Shown: positions 1 to 7,124 of the stretch, piece by piece
How positions within the stretch are numbered: the stretch's first letter is position 1
Layout of the letters: the number at the start of each line of letters is the position of its first letter
DNA from: Streptomyces sp. CMB-StM0423
Lineage (GTDB): Bacteria > Actinomycetota > Actinomycetes > Streptomycetales > Streptomycetaceae
Assembly: GCF_002847285.1 (NCBI RefSeq)
Contig: NZ_CP025407.1
Location: forward strand, 6,947,001-7,011,000
Direction of reading: 5' to 3'
DNA: 64,000 nt
Notes under the pieces: generated by a model
The model's input: only the letters and a program-made list of their open reading frames with translations
Told to the model about the DNA's origin: nothing
Databases searched by the model: none
Program-made: the position numbers and the translations under genes

Positions 1-1
1 C

Positions 2-358
2 AAGAACACGAGCAGCGTCATCTCTGCCCAGGGTGCACCACCGGAATTCATCGATCCGGACACCGGGTCCGGCCTCGCCATGGGAGGCTCGTACGAGAAC
101 TTCCGCCCGGGCCTGCGCATCACGCGCCCCTGCAGTGAATCCGGGAAGGGCGGCCACGGCTTTACCGAGCTGCTCTTCGTCGTCAAGGCCGACGAACGCG
201 GTGGTGTGATCAAGCGGGCATGGATTGATTACACGATCGCGGGGAACCCGGATCGCCGATACTCACTCGCCCTGCACCGGGTGATGGTGCTGTGCGGGGA
301 CGGAGTTCACGGACTGTACGACGAGAACGCCTGCGCGATCTCCGAGGACGTACCCTGA
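2..358 (+). CDS. Hypothetical protein, C-terminal part (5' end outside window)
   Basis: The reading frame is open from the first bases of the window to a TGA at 356-358, giving at least 118 residues; the true start lies upstream. An internal ATG at 80 is unlikely to be the start because coding character continues upstream of it. I do not recognise a family. The visible part is soluble, with two cysteines near the C-terminus (CGDGVHG and NACAISEDVP) that could form a disulfide if the protein is exported. It is convergent with the broken gene that follows, only about 30 nt apart. Confidence 0.55.
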   Translation, partial: KNTSSVISAQGAPPEFIDPDTGSGLAMGGSYENFRPGLRITRPCSESGKGGHGFTELLFVVKADERGGVIKRAWIDYTIAGNPDRRYSLALHRVMVLCGDGVHGLYDENACAISEDVP

Positions 359-387
359 CCCGAAGCCGATGGCTGTGACGGGCGGGG

Positions 388-806
388 TCAGTTGAACCTC
401 TCGTAGGAGGTGCAGAACCTGTCCGGGCCCGGGTCGTCGTCGATGCAGACCTGGAAGGTGTACACCCGGTCCTCGATGAGGTTGTACCTGCCGCCGTCGT
501 CGGCACTCTTCGTCACGCGGCCGTCACCGCCCTCGTCCAGGAACCCGGCGAGGCGGTCCCCTGGCGTGCCGCGTACGACGAAAGTCGCATCCCCGCACGT
601 CGCTCCCCGCGTCCGACGTTGGTCGCACCGCCGGACCGGAACTGCGCCAGACGGTCCGCGGCACCTGCGAGTCCCAGCGTGGAAGCGCCCCTCGGCACCG
701 CTTCCAGGAAGACCGTGAACTCGCCGCTACGGGGCAACGGTTGCCCCGCGGTCACGACGGCCGCCGACGAGGCCGTCGGCACGCTGGCCTCGCGGCGGGA
801 AAACAC
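388..806 (-). pseudogene. Frameshifted hypothetical gene remnant
   Basis: Two reading frames on the minus strand read like one protein split by a frameshift near 600-615. The upstream part (GTG at 806) ends sensibly around AQFRSGGATNVGRG. The downstream part resumes in another frame with CGDATFVVRGTPGD and ends RFCTSYERFN at the TGA at 388-390. Neither part alone has a convincing full-length product, and there is no clear ribosome binding site at 806: an in-frame TGA lies seven codons upstream. I cannot name the family. A sequencing error is an equally good explanation for the shift. Confidence 0.4.
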
Positions 807-848
807 GGCCTGTTCGCCCAGTTCTCAAACCTCCGACGACTCGGCCCA

Positions 849-1682
849 TCATGCGAGTGCGCCAGTCGGCGGATCAGCGCCCTCCTGGGCCGAGCCGCCG
901 GCCGGGCCGGAGGCGGTCTCTCCCAGGCCCCGGCGGATCGCGGTCTCCACGGGTGAGTACGCGCCGTCGGCCCGCTCCAGTTCGTACGGCGCGGCCGGCA
1001 TCAGCGGCGGCTGGGCCATGAAGCGCGGCCGTGCCCCGTGGTGCGGCTGCGCCGCGTGTACCAGGAACGGATGGCACAGGAACACGTCACCCGGGGAACC
1101 GGTGGCGAGGGTGAGCGGCCGGTGGGCGGATGCCGCTACGAGGTCCGGCGCGATGGCCAGGCCGCTCGCGCCCTCCTCTCCGTACGGCTCCAGCACCTTC
1201 GGCACGTCGAGGTGGGAGCCGACCCGGATCCGGGTCGGCGCGTCCTCTTCCCCCACCTCGCTGAAGAGAAACAGCATCAGCAGGGCCCGGCCGTGCGAGC
1301 GGAGATTGGTGAAGGGCCAGGTCTCGCCCTCCACCGCGTAGCTGCCCTCGATGTGCCAGCCCGCGTCGTCGGGCTCGTCCTCGTGCGGAAAGCGCAGCGG
1401 GAAGGTGCCGAGCGAGTAGCGCGGCGCCCAGCGCCCGGCGCCGGCCAGCAGGTCGTACGCCCGGTGCAGGGCCGGGGAGTTGGGTGCGGCGGCGAACGGT
1501 CCCTGTGCCATCTCGCCGACCCAGTCCACGGGCCGCGTCCACGTCTCCGGGTCGTCCGGGTCGCAGCCCGTCTCCCGCCACAGCAGCCGCGCGCAGCTCG
1601 CGGCCACGCGGGGCGCGACGGCGCCCTCCAGCTTGACGAAGCCGTCGCGGAGGAAGCGGGATACCAGGGTCGTGTCGTCCAT
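849..1682 (-). CDS. Phytanoyl-CoA dioxygenase (PhyH) family Fe(II)/2-oxoglutarate oxygenase
   Basis: The predicted 277-residue protein has the layout of PhyH-family non-haem iron oxygenases. H110-x-E112 (in GWHIEGSY) and H209 (in FLVHA) would be the iron ligands, and R218 or R220 (GARPRF) would bind 2-oxoglutarate. Most family members carry HxD, so the Glu at position 112 is a mild departure. The substrate cannot be inferred. The gene is divergent from an AraC-type regulator across a 95-nt gap, a typical arrangement for a regulator and its target. The start at 1682 (ATG, MDDTTLVSRFLRDGF) fits the usual N-terminus of the family. Confidence 0.8.
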   Translation of the reverse strand: MDDTTLVSRFLRDGFVKLEGAVAPRVAASCARLLWRETGCDPDDPETWTRPVDWVGEMAQGPFAAAPNSPALHRAYDLLAGAGRWAPRYSLGTFPLRFPHEDEPDDAGWHIEGSYAVEGETWPFTNLRSHGRALLMLFLFSEVGEEDAPTRIRVGSHLDVPKVLEPYGEEGASGLAIAPDLVAASAHRPLTLATGSPGDVFLCHPFLVHAAQPHHGARPRFMAQPPLMPAAPYELERADGAYSPVETAIRRGLGETASGPAGGSAQEGADPPTGALA

Positions 1683-1726
1683 GCCGCCATCGTGAGGCGC
1701 CGGCCGTCCCGGTCACCCGACACTTG

Positions 1727-1750
1727 CCGCACCGCCTTTATCGGGTGCGG
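1727..1750. promoter_or_regulatory. Inverted repeat in the PhyH/AraC divergent promoter
   Basis: CCGCACC at 1727-1733 and GGTGCGG at 1744-1750 are perfect inverted arms separated by 10 nt. They lie between the two divergent start codons (1682 and 1778). This is a plausible operator for the AraC-type regulator; binding is inferred only from position and symmetry. Confidence 0.4.
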
Positions 1751-1777
1751 CGTTCCGGGCCGCGCCTGATTGAATCG

Positions 1778-2668
1778 ATGGCCGGGATCTTGGAGGCGAG
1801 CGTGCTGGAGCGGCTCAATCAGGCCATGGAGCACATCGAGCGGCGGCTCGACGGCTCCGTCGACGTGGCCGGGCTGGCGCGGGTCGCGGCCACCTCGGAG
1901 TATCACCTGCGGCGGATGTTCTCGGCGCTCGCGGGGATGCCGCTGTCGGAGTACGTCAGGCGCCGCCGGCTGACCGTCGCGGGCGCGGAGGTACTGGCCG
2001 GCGAGCGGACCCTGCTGGAGATCGCGGTGCGGTACGGATACGGCTCGGGAGAGGCATTCGCGCGGGCGTTCCGCGCGGTGCACGGCGTGGGGCCCGGCGA
2101 GGCGCGGCGCACCGGCGCGGCGCTCAGCTCCCAGCCCCGGATGACCTTCCGCCTCATCGTCGACGGGAGCAGCAGCATGCGCTACCGCGTCCTGCACAAG
2201 CCGGAGTTCAACGTGGTCGGGGCGAGGGCCCGGGTCCCGCTCGTGCACTGGGGGCCGAACCAGGCGATCATCGACTTCGTCCGCGGGACCGGTGACCGGG
2301 CAAGGGAGTTGCTGGAGGAGCTGTCCGACCAGGAGCCGCACGGCCTTCTCGCGGTCTGCGACGACCTCGATCCCAGCCGGGCGGAGGGCACCGACCTCGA
2401 CTACTACCACGGGGTCGTCACCTCGGCGGTCGCGCCGGAGGGCATGGCCATGCTGCCCGTGCCGGCCGGGACCTGGGCGGTGTTCACCACCTCGGGGCCG
2501 GCGCCGGAGGCGATCCAGGCGCTGTGGCGGGATGTGTTCACCCAGTGGTTCCCGTCGAACCCGTACCGGAGCCGTCCCGGGCCGGAGATCCTTCGTACCC
2601 GGATGTCGGCGGACGGCAGCGAGGCCGATGCCGAGCTGTGGCTGCCGGTGGAACGGGAGGCCGGGTGA
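1778..2668 (+). CDS. AraC-family regulator with GyrI-like effector-binding domain
   Basis: The product is about 296 residues. Residues 10-110 form the two helix-turn-helix motifs of the AraC/XylS DNA-binding domain (SEYHLRRMFSALAGMPLSEYV, then YGSGEAFARAFRAVHGVGPGEAR). Here they sit at the N-terminus, as in Rob/SoxS-like proteins. Residues 130-296 resemble the GyrI/BmrR-type small-molecule-binding fold (MTFRLIVDG...). Such proteins usually sense hydrophobic compounds. I chose ATG 1778 because MAGILEASVLERL matches the family N-terminus; the upstream TTG extension is low-complexity. It probably controls the divergent PhyH oxygenase. Confidence 0.82.
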   Translation: MAGILEASVLERLNQAMEHIERRLDGSVDVAGLARVAATSEYHLRRMFSALAGMPLSEYVRRRRLTVAGAEVLAGERTLLEIAVRYGYGSGEAFARAFRAVHGVGPGEARRTGAALSSQPRMTFRLIVDGSSSMRYRVLHKPEFNVVGARARVPLVHWGPNQAIIDFVRGTGDRARELLEELSDQEPHGLLAVCDDLDPSRAEGTDLDYYHGVVTSAVAPEGMAMLPVPAGTWAVFTTSGPAPEAIQALWRDVFTQWFPSNPYRSRPGPEILRTRMSADGSEADAELWLPVEREAG

Positions 2669-2841
2669 TTCCGGCCGCAGATGGTAGTGGCCGGCCCTCT
2701 GGATCGGGCCTGGTTACGGCGTCGTCAGAGGGACCGGTGCGGTCGGTGGACCCGGCGCGCGGAGGCAGTTGCGCAGAGTGATCAGGGATCCGGAGAAAGC
2801 GGGACGGCCGAGGATGAGATCCGGGCCAGTCGGGATAAGGA

Positions 2842-2929
2842 TGGTGTCCAGGGGGGGACTTGAACCCCCACGCCCTAATACGGGCACTAGCACCTCAAGC
2901 TAGCGCGTCTGCCATTCCGCCACCTGGAC
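2842..2929 (-). tRNA. tRNA-Leu (anticodon GAG), 3' CCA encoded
   Basis: Read on the minus strand, the acceptor stem GTCCAGG pairs with CCTGGAC. The anticodon stem-loop is CTAGC-TTGAGGT-GCTAG with anticodon GAG (plus-strand CTC at 2894-2896). A long variable arm (TGCCC/GGGCG) marks a class II tRNA. The T arm has the GGTTCAAGT loop. A73 at 2845 is followed by an encoded CCA (2844-2842). No integrase or duplicated 3' end lies nearby, so it does not look like a used attachment site. Confidence 0.96.
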
Positions 2930-3072
2930 CGGTGGATGCCGCGCGGGCGGGGCCGCTGCGACGCGGTACACCCTAGCAAACCTGCGGGGGCCCGCGATCA
3001 CCCCGCGGGTTGGGTCGCGGGGTCCGGCGGGGCAGGATGGGGCGTGGACCCCCAACGTGCCAGGGAGGCATC

Positions 3073-4407
3073 GTGAGCCAGCCGGAGAACGCCCGTGGCG
3101 GCACCGTCGAGCGCGCGGAGAGCGAGGTCGTCGACCTCTGCCGTGAGCTGATCCGGATAGACACCAGCAACTACGGCGACCACTCCGGGCCGGGGGAGCG
3201 GGCCGCCGCGGAGTACGTGGCGGAGAAGCTGGCCGAGGTGGGGCTGGAGCCGGAGATCTTCGAGTCGCACCCCGGGCGGGCGTCGACCGTGGCGCGGATC
3301 GAGGGCGAGGACTCCTCGCGTCCCGCGCTGCTCATCCACGGGCACCTCGACGTGGTGCCGGCCAACGCCGCCGACTGGACCCACGACCCCTTCTCCGGCG
3401 AGGTCGCCGACGGCTGCGTCTGGGGGCGGGGGGCGGTGGACATGAAGGACATGGACGCCATGACCCTCGCCGTCGTACGCGAGCGGCTGCGCACCGGGCG
3501 CAAGCCCCCGCGCGACGTCGTGCTCGCCTTCCTCGCCGACGAGGAGGCCGGCGGGCTCTACGGGGCCAGGCACCTCGTGGACACGAAGCCCGAGCTGTTC
3601 GAGGGCGTGACCGAGGCCATCGGCGAGGTCGGCGGCTTCTCGTTCACCGTGAACGAGGACGTGCGGCTGTATCTCATCGAGACCGCGCAGAAGGGCATGC
3701 ACTGGATGCGCCTGACGGTCGACGGGACCGCCGGGCACGGCTCCATGACCAACCGCGACAACGCCATCACCGAGTTGTCCGAGGCGGTGGCCCGGCTGGG
3801 GCGGCACGAGTTCCCCGTGCGGCTGACCAAGTCCGTACGCGGCTTCCTCGACGAGCTCGGCGACGCCCTCGGCGTCGAGCTGGACCCCGAGGACATGGAG
3901 GCCACCCTCGCCAGGCTCGGCGGCATCGCGAAGATCATCGGCGCCACCCTCCGCAACACCGCCAACCCCACGATGCTCGGCTCCGGCTACAAGGTGAACG
4001 TGATCCCCGGGCAGGCCACGGCGCACGTCGACGGCCGCTTCCTGCCGGGGTACGAGGAGGAGTTCCTCGCCGACCTCGACCGGATCCTCGGCCCGCGCGT
4101 CAAGCGCGAGGACGTGCACGCCGACAAGGCACTGGAGACCACCTTCGACGGGGCCCTGGTCGAGGCCATGGCGACGGCGCTGAAGGCGGAGGACCCGATC
4201 GCCCGCGCCGTGCCGTACACCCTCTCCGGCGGCACCGACGCCAAGTCCTTCGACGACCTCGGCATCCGCTGCTTCGGCTTCGCGCCGCTGCAGTTGCCGC
4301 CGGAGCTGGACTTCGCCGGGATGTTCCACGGGGTCGACGAGCGGGTCCCGGTCGCGGGACTGCAGTTCGGCGTGCGGGTGCTGGACCGGTTCCTCGACGC
4401 CTGCTGA
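3073..4407 (+). CDS. M20/M28-family zinc metallopeptidase (dipeptidase/deacylase-like)
   Basis: The product is 444 residues, a normal M20 length. H91-x-D93 (LLIHGHLDVVPA), D123 (GRGAVDMKD) and the pair E158-E159 (ADEEAGG) are the expected metal ligands and catalytic acids. The dimerisation-lid region follows (about 205-320). These enzymes hydrolyse dipeptides or N-acyl amino acids; the substrate is not evident here. GTG 3073 is preferred because GGGAGG lies 4-9 nt upstream and the earlier in-frame ATG at 3010 would add a low-complexity Arg/Gly stretch. It stands alone between the tRNA and the chaplins. Confidence 0.88.
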   Translation: MSQPENARGGTVERAESEVVDLCRELIRIDTSNYGDHSGPGERAAAEYVAEKLAEVGLEPEIFESHPGRASTVARIEGEDSSRPALLIHGHLDVVPANAADWTHDPFSGEVADGCVWGRGAVDMKDMDAMTLAVVRERLRTGRKPPRDVVLAFLADEEAGGLYGARHLVDTKPELFEGVTEAIGEVGGFSFTVNEDVRLYLIETAQKGMHWMRLTVDGTAGHGSMTNRDNAITELSEAVARLGRHEFPVRLTKSVRGFLDELGDALGVELDPEDMEATLARLGGIAKIIGATLRNTANPTMLGSGYKVNVIPGQATAHVDGRFLPGYEEEFLADLDRILGPRVKREDVHADKALETTFDGALVEAMATALKAEDPIARAVPYTLSGGTDAKSFDDLGIRCFGFAPLQLPPELDFAGMFHGVDERVPVAGLQFGVRVLDRFLDAC

Positions 4408-4514
4408 GCTGGGGTTTCTCCGCGGCGGTGGCGCGGGTGCGGGCAGGTGGCACATGCCGTCGAATCGGCCACCTGTGCCAAACCGACTGAAACGGGTGAA
4501 TGGCACGATAAGCG

Positions 4515-4542
4515 CGTAGCTCGAAACCTGCCTCGTCGTTGC
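4515..4542 (+). promoter_or_regulatory. Sigma-BldN-type promoter of chpH
   Basis: CGTAGC at 4515-4520 and CGTTGC at 4537-4542 are separated by exactly 16 nt. This closely matches the consensus I recall for sigma-BldN promoters of chaplin and rodlin genes (CGTAAC-N16-CGTTG). The start codon of chpH is about 48 nt downstream. Confidence 0.6.
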
Positions 4543-4590
4543 ATTGGGTGCGGTCCGCTGCTGGGGCCGCACCGTCAATGAGGAGGAAGA

Positions 4591-4824
4591 ATGATCAAGA
4601 AGGTTGTCGCCGCGGCGGCCGCCACGGGCGGTCTCGTGCTCGCGGGTGCCGGCGTCGCCGCCGCCGACTCGGGTGCTCAGGGCGCTGCCGTGCAGTCCCC
4701 GGGCGTCCTGTCCGGCAACGTTGTGCAGGCCCCGATTCACATCCCCGTGAACGCCTGCGGCAACACCGTGAACGTGATCGGTCTGCTGAACCCTGCGTTC
4801 GGCAACACCTGCGTCAACAAGTGA
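4591..4824 (+). CDS. chpH: Short chaplin ChpH
   Basis: The 77-residue preprotein has a Sec signal peptide (residues 1-26, cut after a VAAAD-like site). It is followed by one chaplin domain with the hallmark SPGVLSGN, NACGNTVNVIG and NPAFGNTC segments and two conserved cysteines. Short chaplins self-assemble into amyloid-like fibrils on aerial hyphae and lower surface tension during emergence. The sequence is very close to S. coelicolor ChpH as I remember it. A clear AGGAGGAAG ribosome site precedes ATG 4591. A long chaplin follows on the same strand. Confidence 0.95.
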   Translation: MIKKVVAAAAATGGLVLAGAGVAAADSGAQGAAVQSPGVLSGNVVQAPIHIPVNACGNTVNVIGLLNPAFGNTCVNK

Positions 4825-4854
4825 CGTTGCACCTCCCGTAAGGGTGTGACCGTA

Positions 4855-4888
4855 CGGCCCCGGTGCGCGCTGCAGCGCCCCGGGGCCG
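4855..4888 (+). terminator. Hairpin with T-tract between chpH and the long chaplin
   Basis: CGGCCCCGG (4855-4863) and CCGGGGCCG (4880-4888) are perfect inverted arms, and CTTTTT follows at 4895-4900. It could end the chpH transcript or lower read-through into the long chaplin gene. Confidence 0.55.
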
Positions 4889-4965
4889 GACGGGCTTTTT
4901 GGACGAGCGGGACGGGGACGGCCCGCCTGCTCGAGTACCCAGAGCTCAGAAGGCAGGAAAGACCC

Positions 4966-5748
4966 ATGCGACATGTCGCAAGGAAGGGCCTGTTCACCAT
5001 CGCCGCCGCGGGCGGCATGCTGGTCGCCGTAGGCGGCGCAGCGGCACAGGCCGACGCGGGCGCCGAGGGCGCGGCGCAGAACTCCCCGGGCGTCGCCTCC
5101 GGCAACACGGTTCAGGTGCCGGTGCACGCACCGGTGAACGCGTGCGGCAACACGGTGAACGTCGTCGGACTGCTCAACCCCGCGTACGGCAACACGTGCG
5201 TCAACGACGGCGGCGGCGCGAAGTCCGGCTCCGGCGGCAAGAGCGGCGGCCATGCCACCGGCGGCGCCGCGGCCCAGGGCCAGTCGTCGCAGTCCCCGGG
5301 GCTGCTCTCCGGCAACACGGTGCAGGCGCCCGCGGACGTCCCGGTGAACGCGTGCGGCAACTCCGCGAACGTCGTCGGCGTCGGCAACGCCGTCTTCGGC
5401 AACGAGTGCGGCAACGGCGCCACCCCCGACACCCCGAAGCCGCCCAAGCCCGAGGAGCCGCCGACCCCGGAGGAGCCCAACCGGCCGGACCGGCCGGACC
5501 AGCCGGACGATCCGGACCGCCCCGACGTGCCGGACACCCCCGAGCAGCCCGGCACCCCGGACCGGCCCGACGAGCCCAAGGACCGGAGCCACACCCCGCC
5601 GAACCACGAGACGCAGGCGGGCGCACCCCTCGAGCAGCTCGCGGAGACCGGCTCCGGCATCCCGGTCGGGGCCCTCATCCCGCTCAGCGGCGGCCTGCTG
5701 CTGGGCGGCGCGGTGCTCTACCGCCGCGCTCGCGCGTCCGCGGCCTGA
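4966..5748 (+). CDS. chpC: Long chaplin with two chaplin domains and LAETG sortase anchor
   Basis: The product is 260 residues. It has a signal peptide (1-28), chaplin domain 1 (about 35-75, with NACGNTVNVVG), a Gly/Ser linker, chaplin domain 2 (about 105-145, with NACGNSANVVG) and a Pro/Asp-rich spacer. The C-terminus has a LAETG sortase motif, a hydrophobic segment and an RRAR tail. The protein would be covalently attached to the cell wall by a class E sortase and would help organise short chaplins. The symbol chpC rests on adjacency to chpH as in S. coelicolor. ATG 4966 is chosen for its signal peptide and the GGCAGGAAAG upstream. Confidence 0.9.
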   Translation: MRHVARKGLFTIAAAGGMLVAVGGAAAQADAGAEGAAQNSPGVASGNTVQVPVHAPVNACGNTVNVVGLLNPAYGNTCVNDGGGAKSGSGGKSGGHATGGAAAQGQSSQSPGLLSGNTVQAPADVPVNACGNSANVVGVGNAVFGNECGNGATPDTPKPPKPEEPPTPEEPNRPDRPDQPDDPDRPDVPDTPEQPGTPDRPDEPKDRSHTPPNHETQAGAPLEQLAETGSGIPVGALIPLSGGLLLGGAVLYRRARASAA

Positions 5749-5802
5749 TCACGCGGGCAACCTGATCACGCGGGCAACCCGATCAGGCAGGCGCCTGATC
5801 GG
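5744..5802. repeat. 17-bp tandem repeat followed by a perfect hairpin
   Basis: CCTGATCACGCGGGCAA occurs twice head to tail (5744-5760 and 5761-5777), the first copy overlapping the chpC stop codon. Immediately after it, CCGATCAGGC (5779-5788) and GCCTGATCGG (5793-5802) form a perfect stem with a 4-nt loop. It lies upstream of the stronger terminator at 5833-5862. Confidence 0.7.
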
Positions 5803-5832
5803 GCCGGCACCTTGATCAAGTAGCCGACGGCA

Positions 5833-5862
5833 GGGGCGGGTCCGGACATCCGGACCCGCCCC
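5833..5862. terminator. Strong bidirectional terminator after chpC
   Basis: GGGGCGGGTCCGG (5833-5845) and CCGGACCCGCCCC (5850-5862) form a perfect 13-bp stem with an ACAT loop. It sits between the convergent chpC and DUF5703 genes, so it can serve both. Confidence 0.8.
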
Positions 5863-5995
5863 TTCGCCGTTTCGGTCGTCTCAGCCGCCCCAGCCGTCTC
5901 AGTCATCGCCCGGCACCGTCCGGCGCCGACCCCCTGGGCGGGTGGAAATCGCAGGTCAGCAGCTTGTCCACGCTACGGACACGCCTTCGCGGGGC

Positions 5996-6184
5996 TCACC
6001 ACGTCGCTCGTACCTGTCTGATGATCCGGCGCCGCAGCCGCGCCCTGCGGCTGCCGTCGGGGTACAGCCGGAGCCGGTGCAACTCCCAGTGCCCGTACTC
6101 GGCTTGGTCGGTCAGAAGCCTCGCCGCGGCGGCCCGTGAGACTCCCCGCGGCACATAGACATCACGAAACTCGTATTCCGGCAT
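5996..6184 (-). CDS. DUF5703 family small basic protein
   Basis: The 62-residue protein (MPEYEFRDVYVPRGVSR..., ending in a run of Arg-rich residues RRARLRRRIIRQVRATW) matches the actinobacterial DUF5703 family, whose function is unknown. The start at 6184 gives the usual MPEYEF N-terminus; an in-frame ATG at 6193 would add three residues. There is no Shine-Dalgarno sequence, and a CACAAT box lies 7 nt before the start on the minus strand, so the transcript may be leaderless. It is divergent from the acidic hypothetical gene at 6232, with 47 nt between start codons. Confidence 0.8.
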   Translation of the reverse strand: MPEYEFRDVYVPRGVSRAAAARLLTDQAEYGHWELHRLRLYPDGSRRARLRRRIIRQVRATW

Positions 6185-6218
6185 CGCATCCATTGTGCGG
6201 AAAGTGCCTCGGTCCGGA

Positions 6219-6224
6219 TAGCGT
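6219..6224 (+). promoter_or_regulatory. -10 box (TAGCGT), probable leaderless start
   Basis: TAGCGT ends 7 nt before ATG 6232, the spacing expected when the transcript begins at the start codon. There is no Shine-Dalgarno sequence. Confidence 0.5.
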
Positions 6225-6231
6225 CTGCACT

Positions 6232-6990
6232 ATGTCTGATGCTGCGCAGCCTACGGCTGCCGAGGTACGCGCCGCCGCGTCGGTGCTGAAAGCCGCGATC
6301 GACCGCCACCTCGAAGCGGTCGAGCGCCGGTCTGGCGAGGAGGGCTCTGCCGTCTATGCCGCCTTCGAGGAGCTGGCAGCGGCAGCCGAGGCGTACGACG
6401 AGGTGCTGTACGAGGTCCACGACGAGGTGACCCCCTTCGAGATCCCCAGCAGCGACACGCTGCCCGCCTACACCGGGCCAGACGAGCCGGGGGCGCTCAG
6501 CGTCCTCATCCGCCGGGACTACACCGTGGCGGAGCCGCACCGGCTGCTGGCTCAGGCACAGCGCATCGCCGACCTCGACCCGGACGTCGCGGGCGGGGAC
6601 GAGACCGGCGACCGGGAGGCCGTGGGCAGCAGCCTGACGGCGGCGGTCGGCGTGCTCTTCGGCGAGTTCGAACCGGACGAGATCGCCTCGCGGCACCGGG
6701 AGTTCGGCCTCTCCGAGGGCGACTCCGCGGTGTGGGTGGGGGCGGCGGAGGAGCCGGCGGAGCCGGGGGAGTGGCTGTCGGCACCGTTCGACCAGGTCGA
6801 CCCCGAGCTGGTCATCTGCCGCTTCGACGTCAGCGCGTCGTTCGAGGACGAGCTGGACTTCGACGCGGACGACGAGGCGGACATCGAGGACGAGGACGCC
6901 GAGGGACGCGAGGACGGCCGGGTGGTCGACGCCCTCGACGACCTGGACGACGGCGACGACGAGCTGGAGCGGGTGGACACGGGCCGCTGA
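6232..6990 (+). CDS. Conserved acidic hypothetical protein
   Basis: The 252-residue protein begins MSDAAQPTAAEVRAAASVLKAAIDRHLEAVE, a predicted helical segment. A mixed region containing DEVTPFEIPSSDTLPAYTGPDEPGAL (about 70-100) follows. It ends with a very acidic Asp/Glu-rich tail (about 200-252). No catalytic motif or membrane segment is visible. Proteins like this are common in Streptomyces with no assigned role. The start at 6232 is set by the coding pattern and the -10 box just upstream; the longer open frame from 6136 overlaps the divergent gene. I do not assign a function. Confidence 0.75.
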   Translation: MSDAAQPTAAEVRAAASVLKAAIDRHLEAVERRSGEEGSAVYAAFEELAAAAEAYDEVLYEVHDEVTPFEIPSSDTLPAYTGPDEPGALSVLIRRDYTVAEPHRLLAQAQRIADLDPDVAGGDETGDREAVGSSLTAAVGVLFGEFEPDEIASRHREFGLSEGDSAVWVGAAEEPAEPGEWLSAPFDQVDPELVICRFDVSASFEDELDFDADDEADIEDEDAEGREDGRVVDALDDLDDGDDELERVDTGR

Positions 6991-7006
6991 GCGCGATGCT
7001 GCTGCG

Positions 7007-7032
7007 GGGCCCGGCGCGGACGCGCCGGGCCC
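7007..7032. terminator. Bidirectional terminator hairpin
   Basis: GGGCCCGGCGCG (7007-7018) and CGCGCCGGGCCC (7021-7032) form a perfect 12-bp stem between two convergent genes. The following 7040-7120 is low-complexity, built of degenerate copies of GCCGCCTGAC, with no gene. Confidence 0.75.
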
Positions 7033-7124
7033 TTCCTCGTGCCGCCTGACGCCGCCTGAGCCGCCTGACGCTGTCCGGTGCCGTCTGACGCCGTCCGGCG
7101 CCGCCTCGTGCCGGGGTGCTGCGG

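Noticed and set aside
2842-2929. The tRNA-Leu gene as an integration site for a mobile element.
   Set aside because: No integrase, no duplicated tRNA 3' end and no foreign-looking block lies on either side.
7040-7120. Possible small gene or CRISPR-like repeats in the GCCGCCTGAC-rich stretch.
   Set aside because: The units are irregular with no spacers, and no frame has a start with a ribosome site. It is simple low-complexity sequence.
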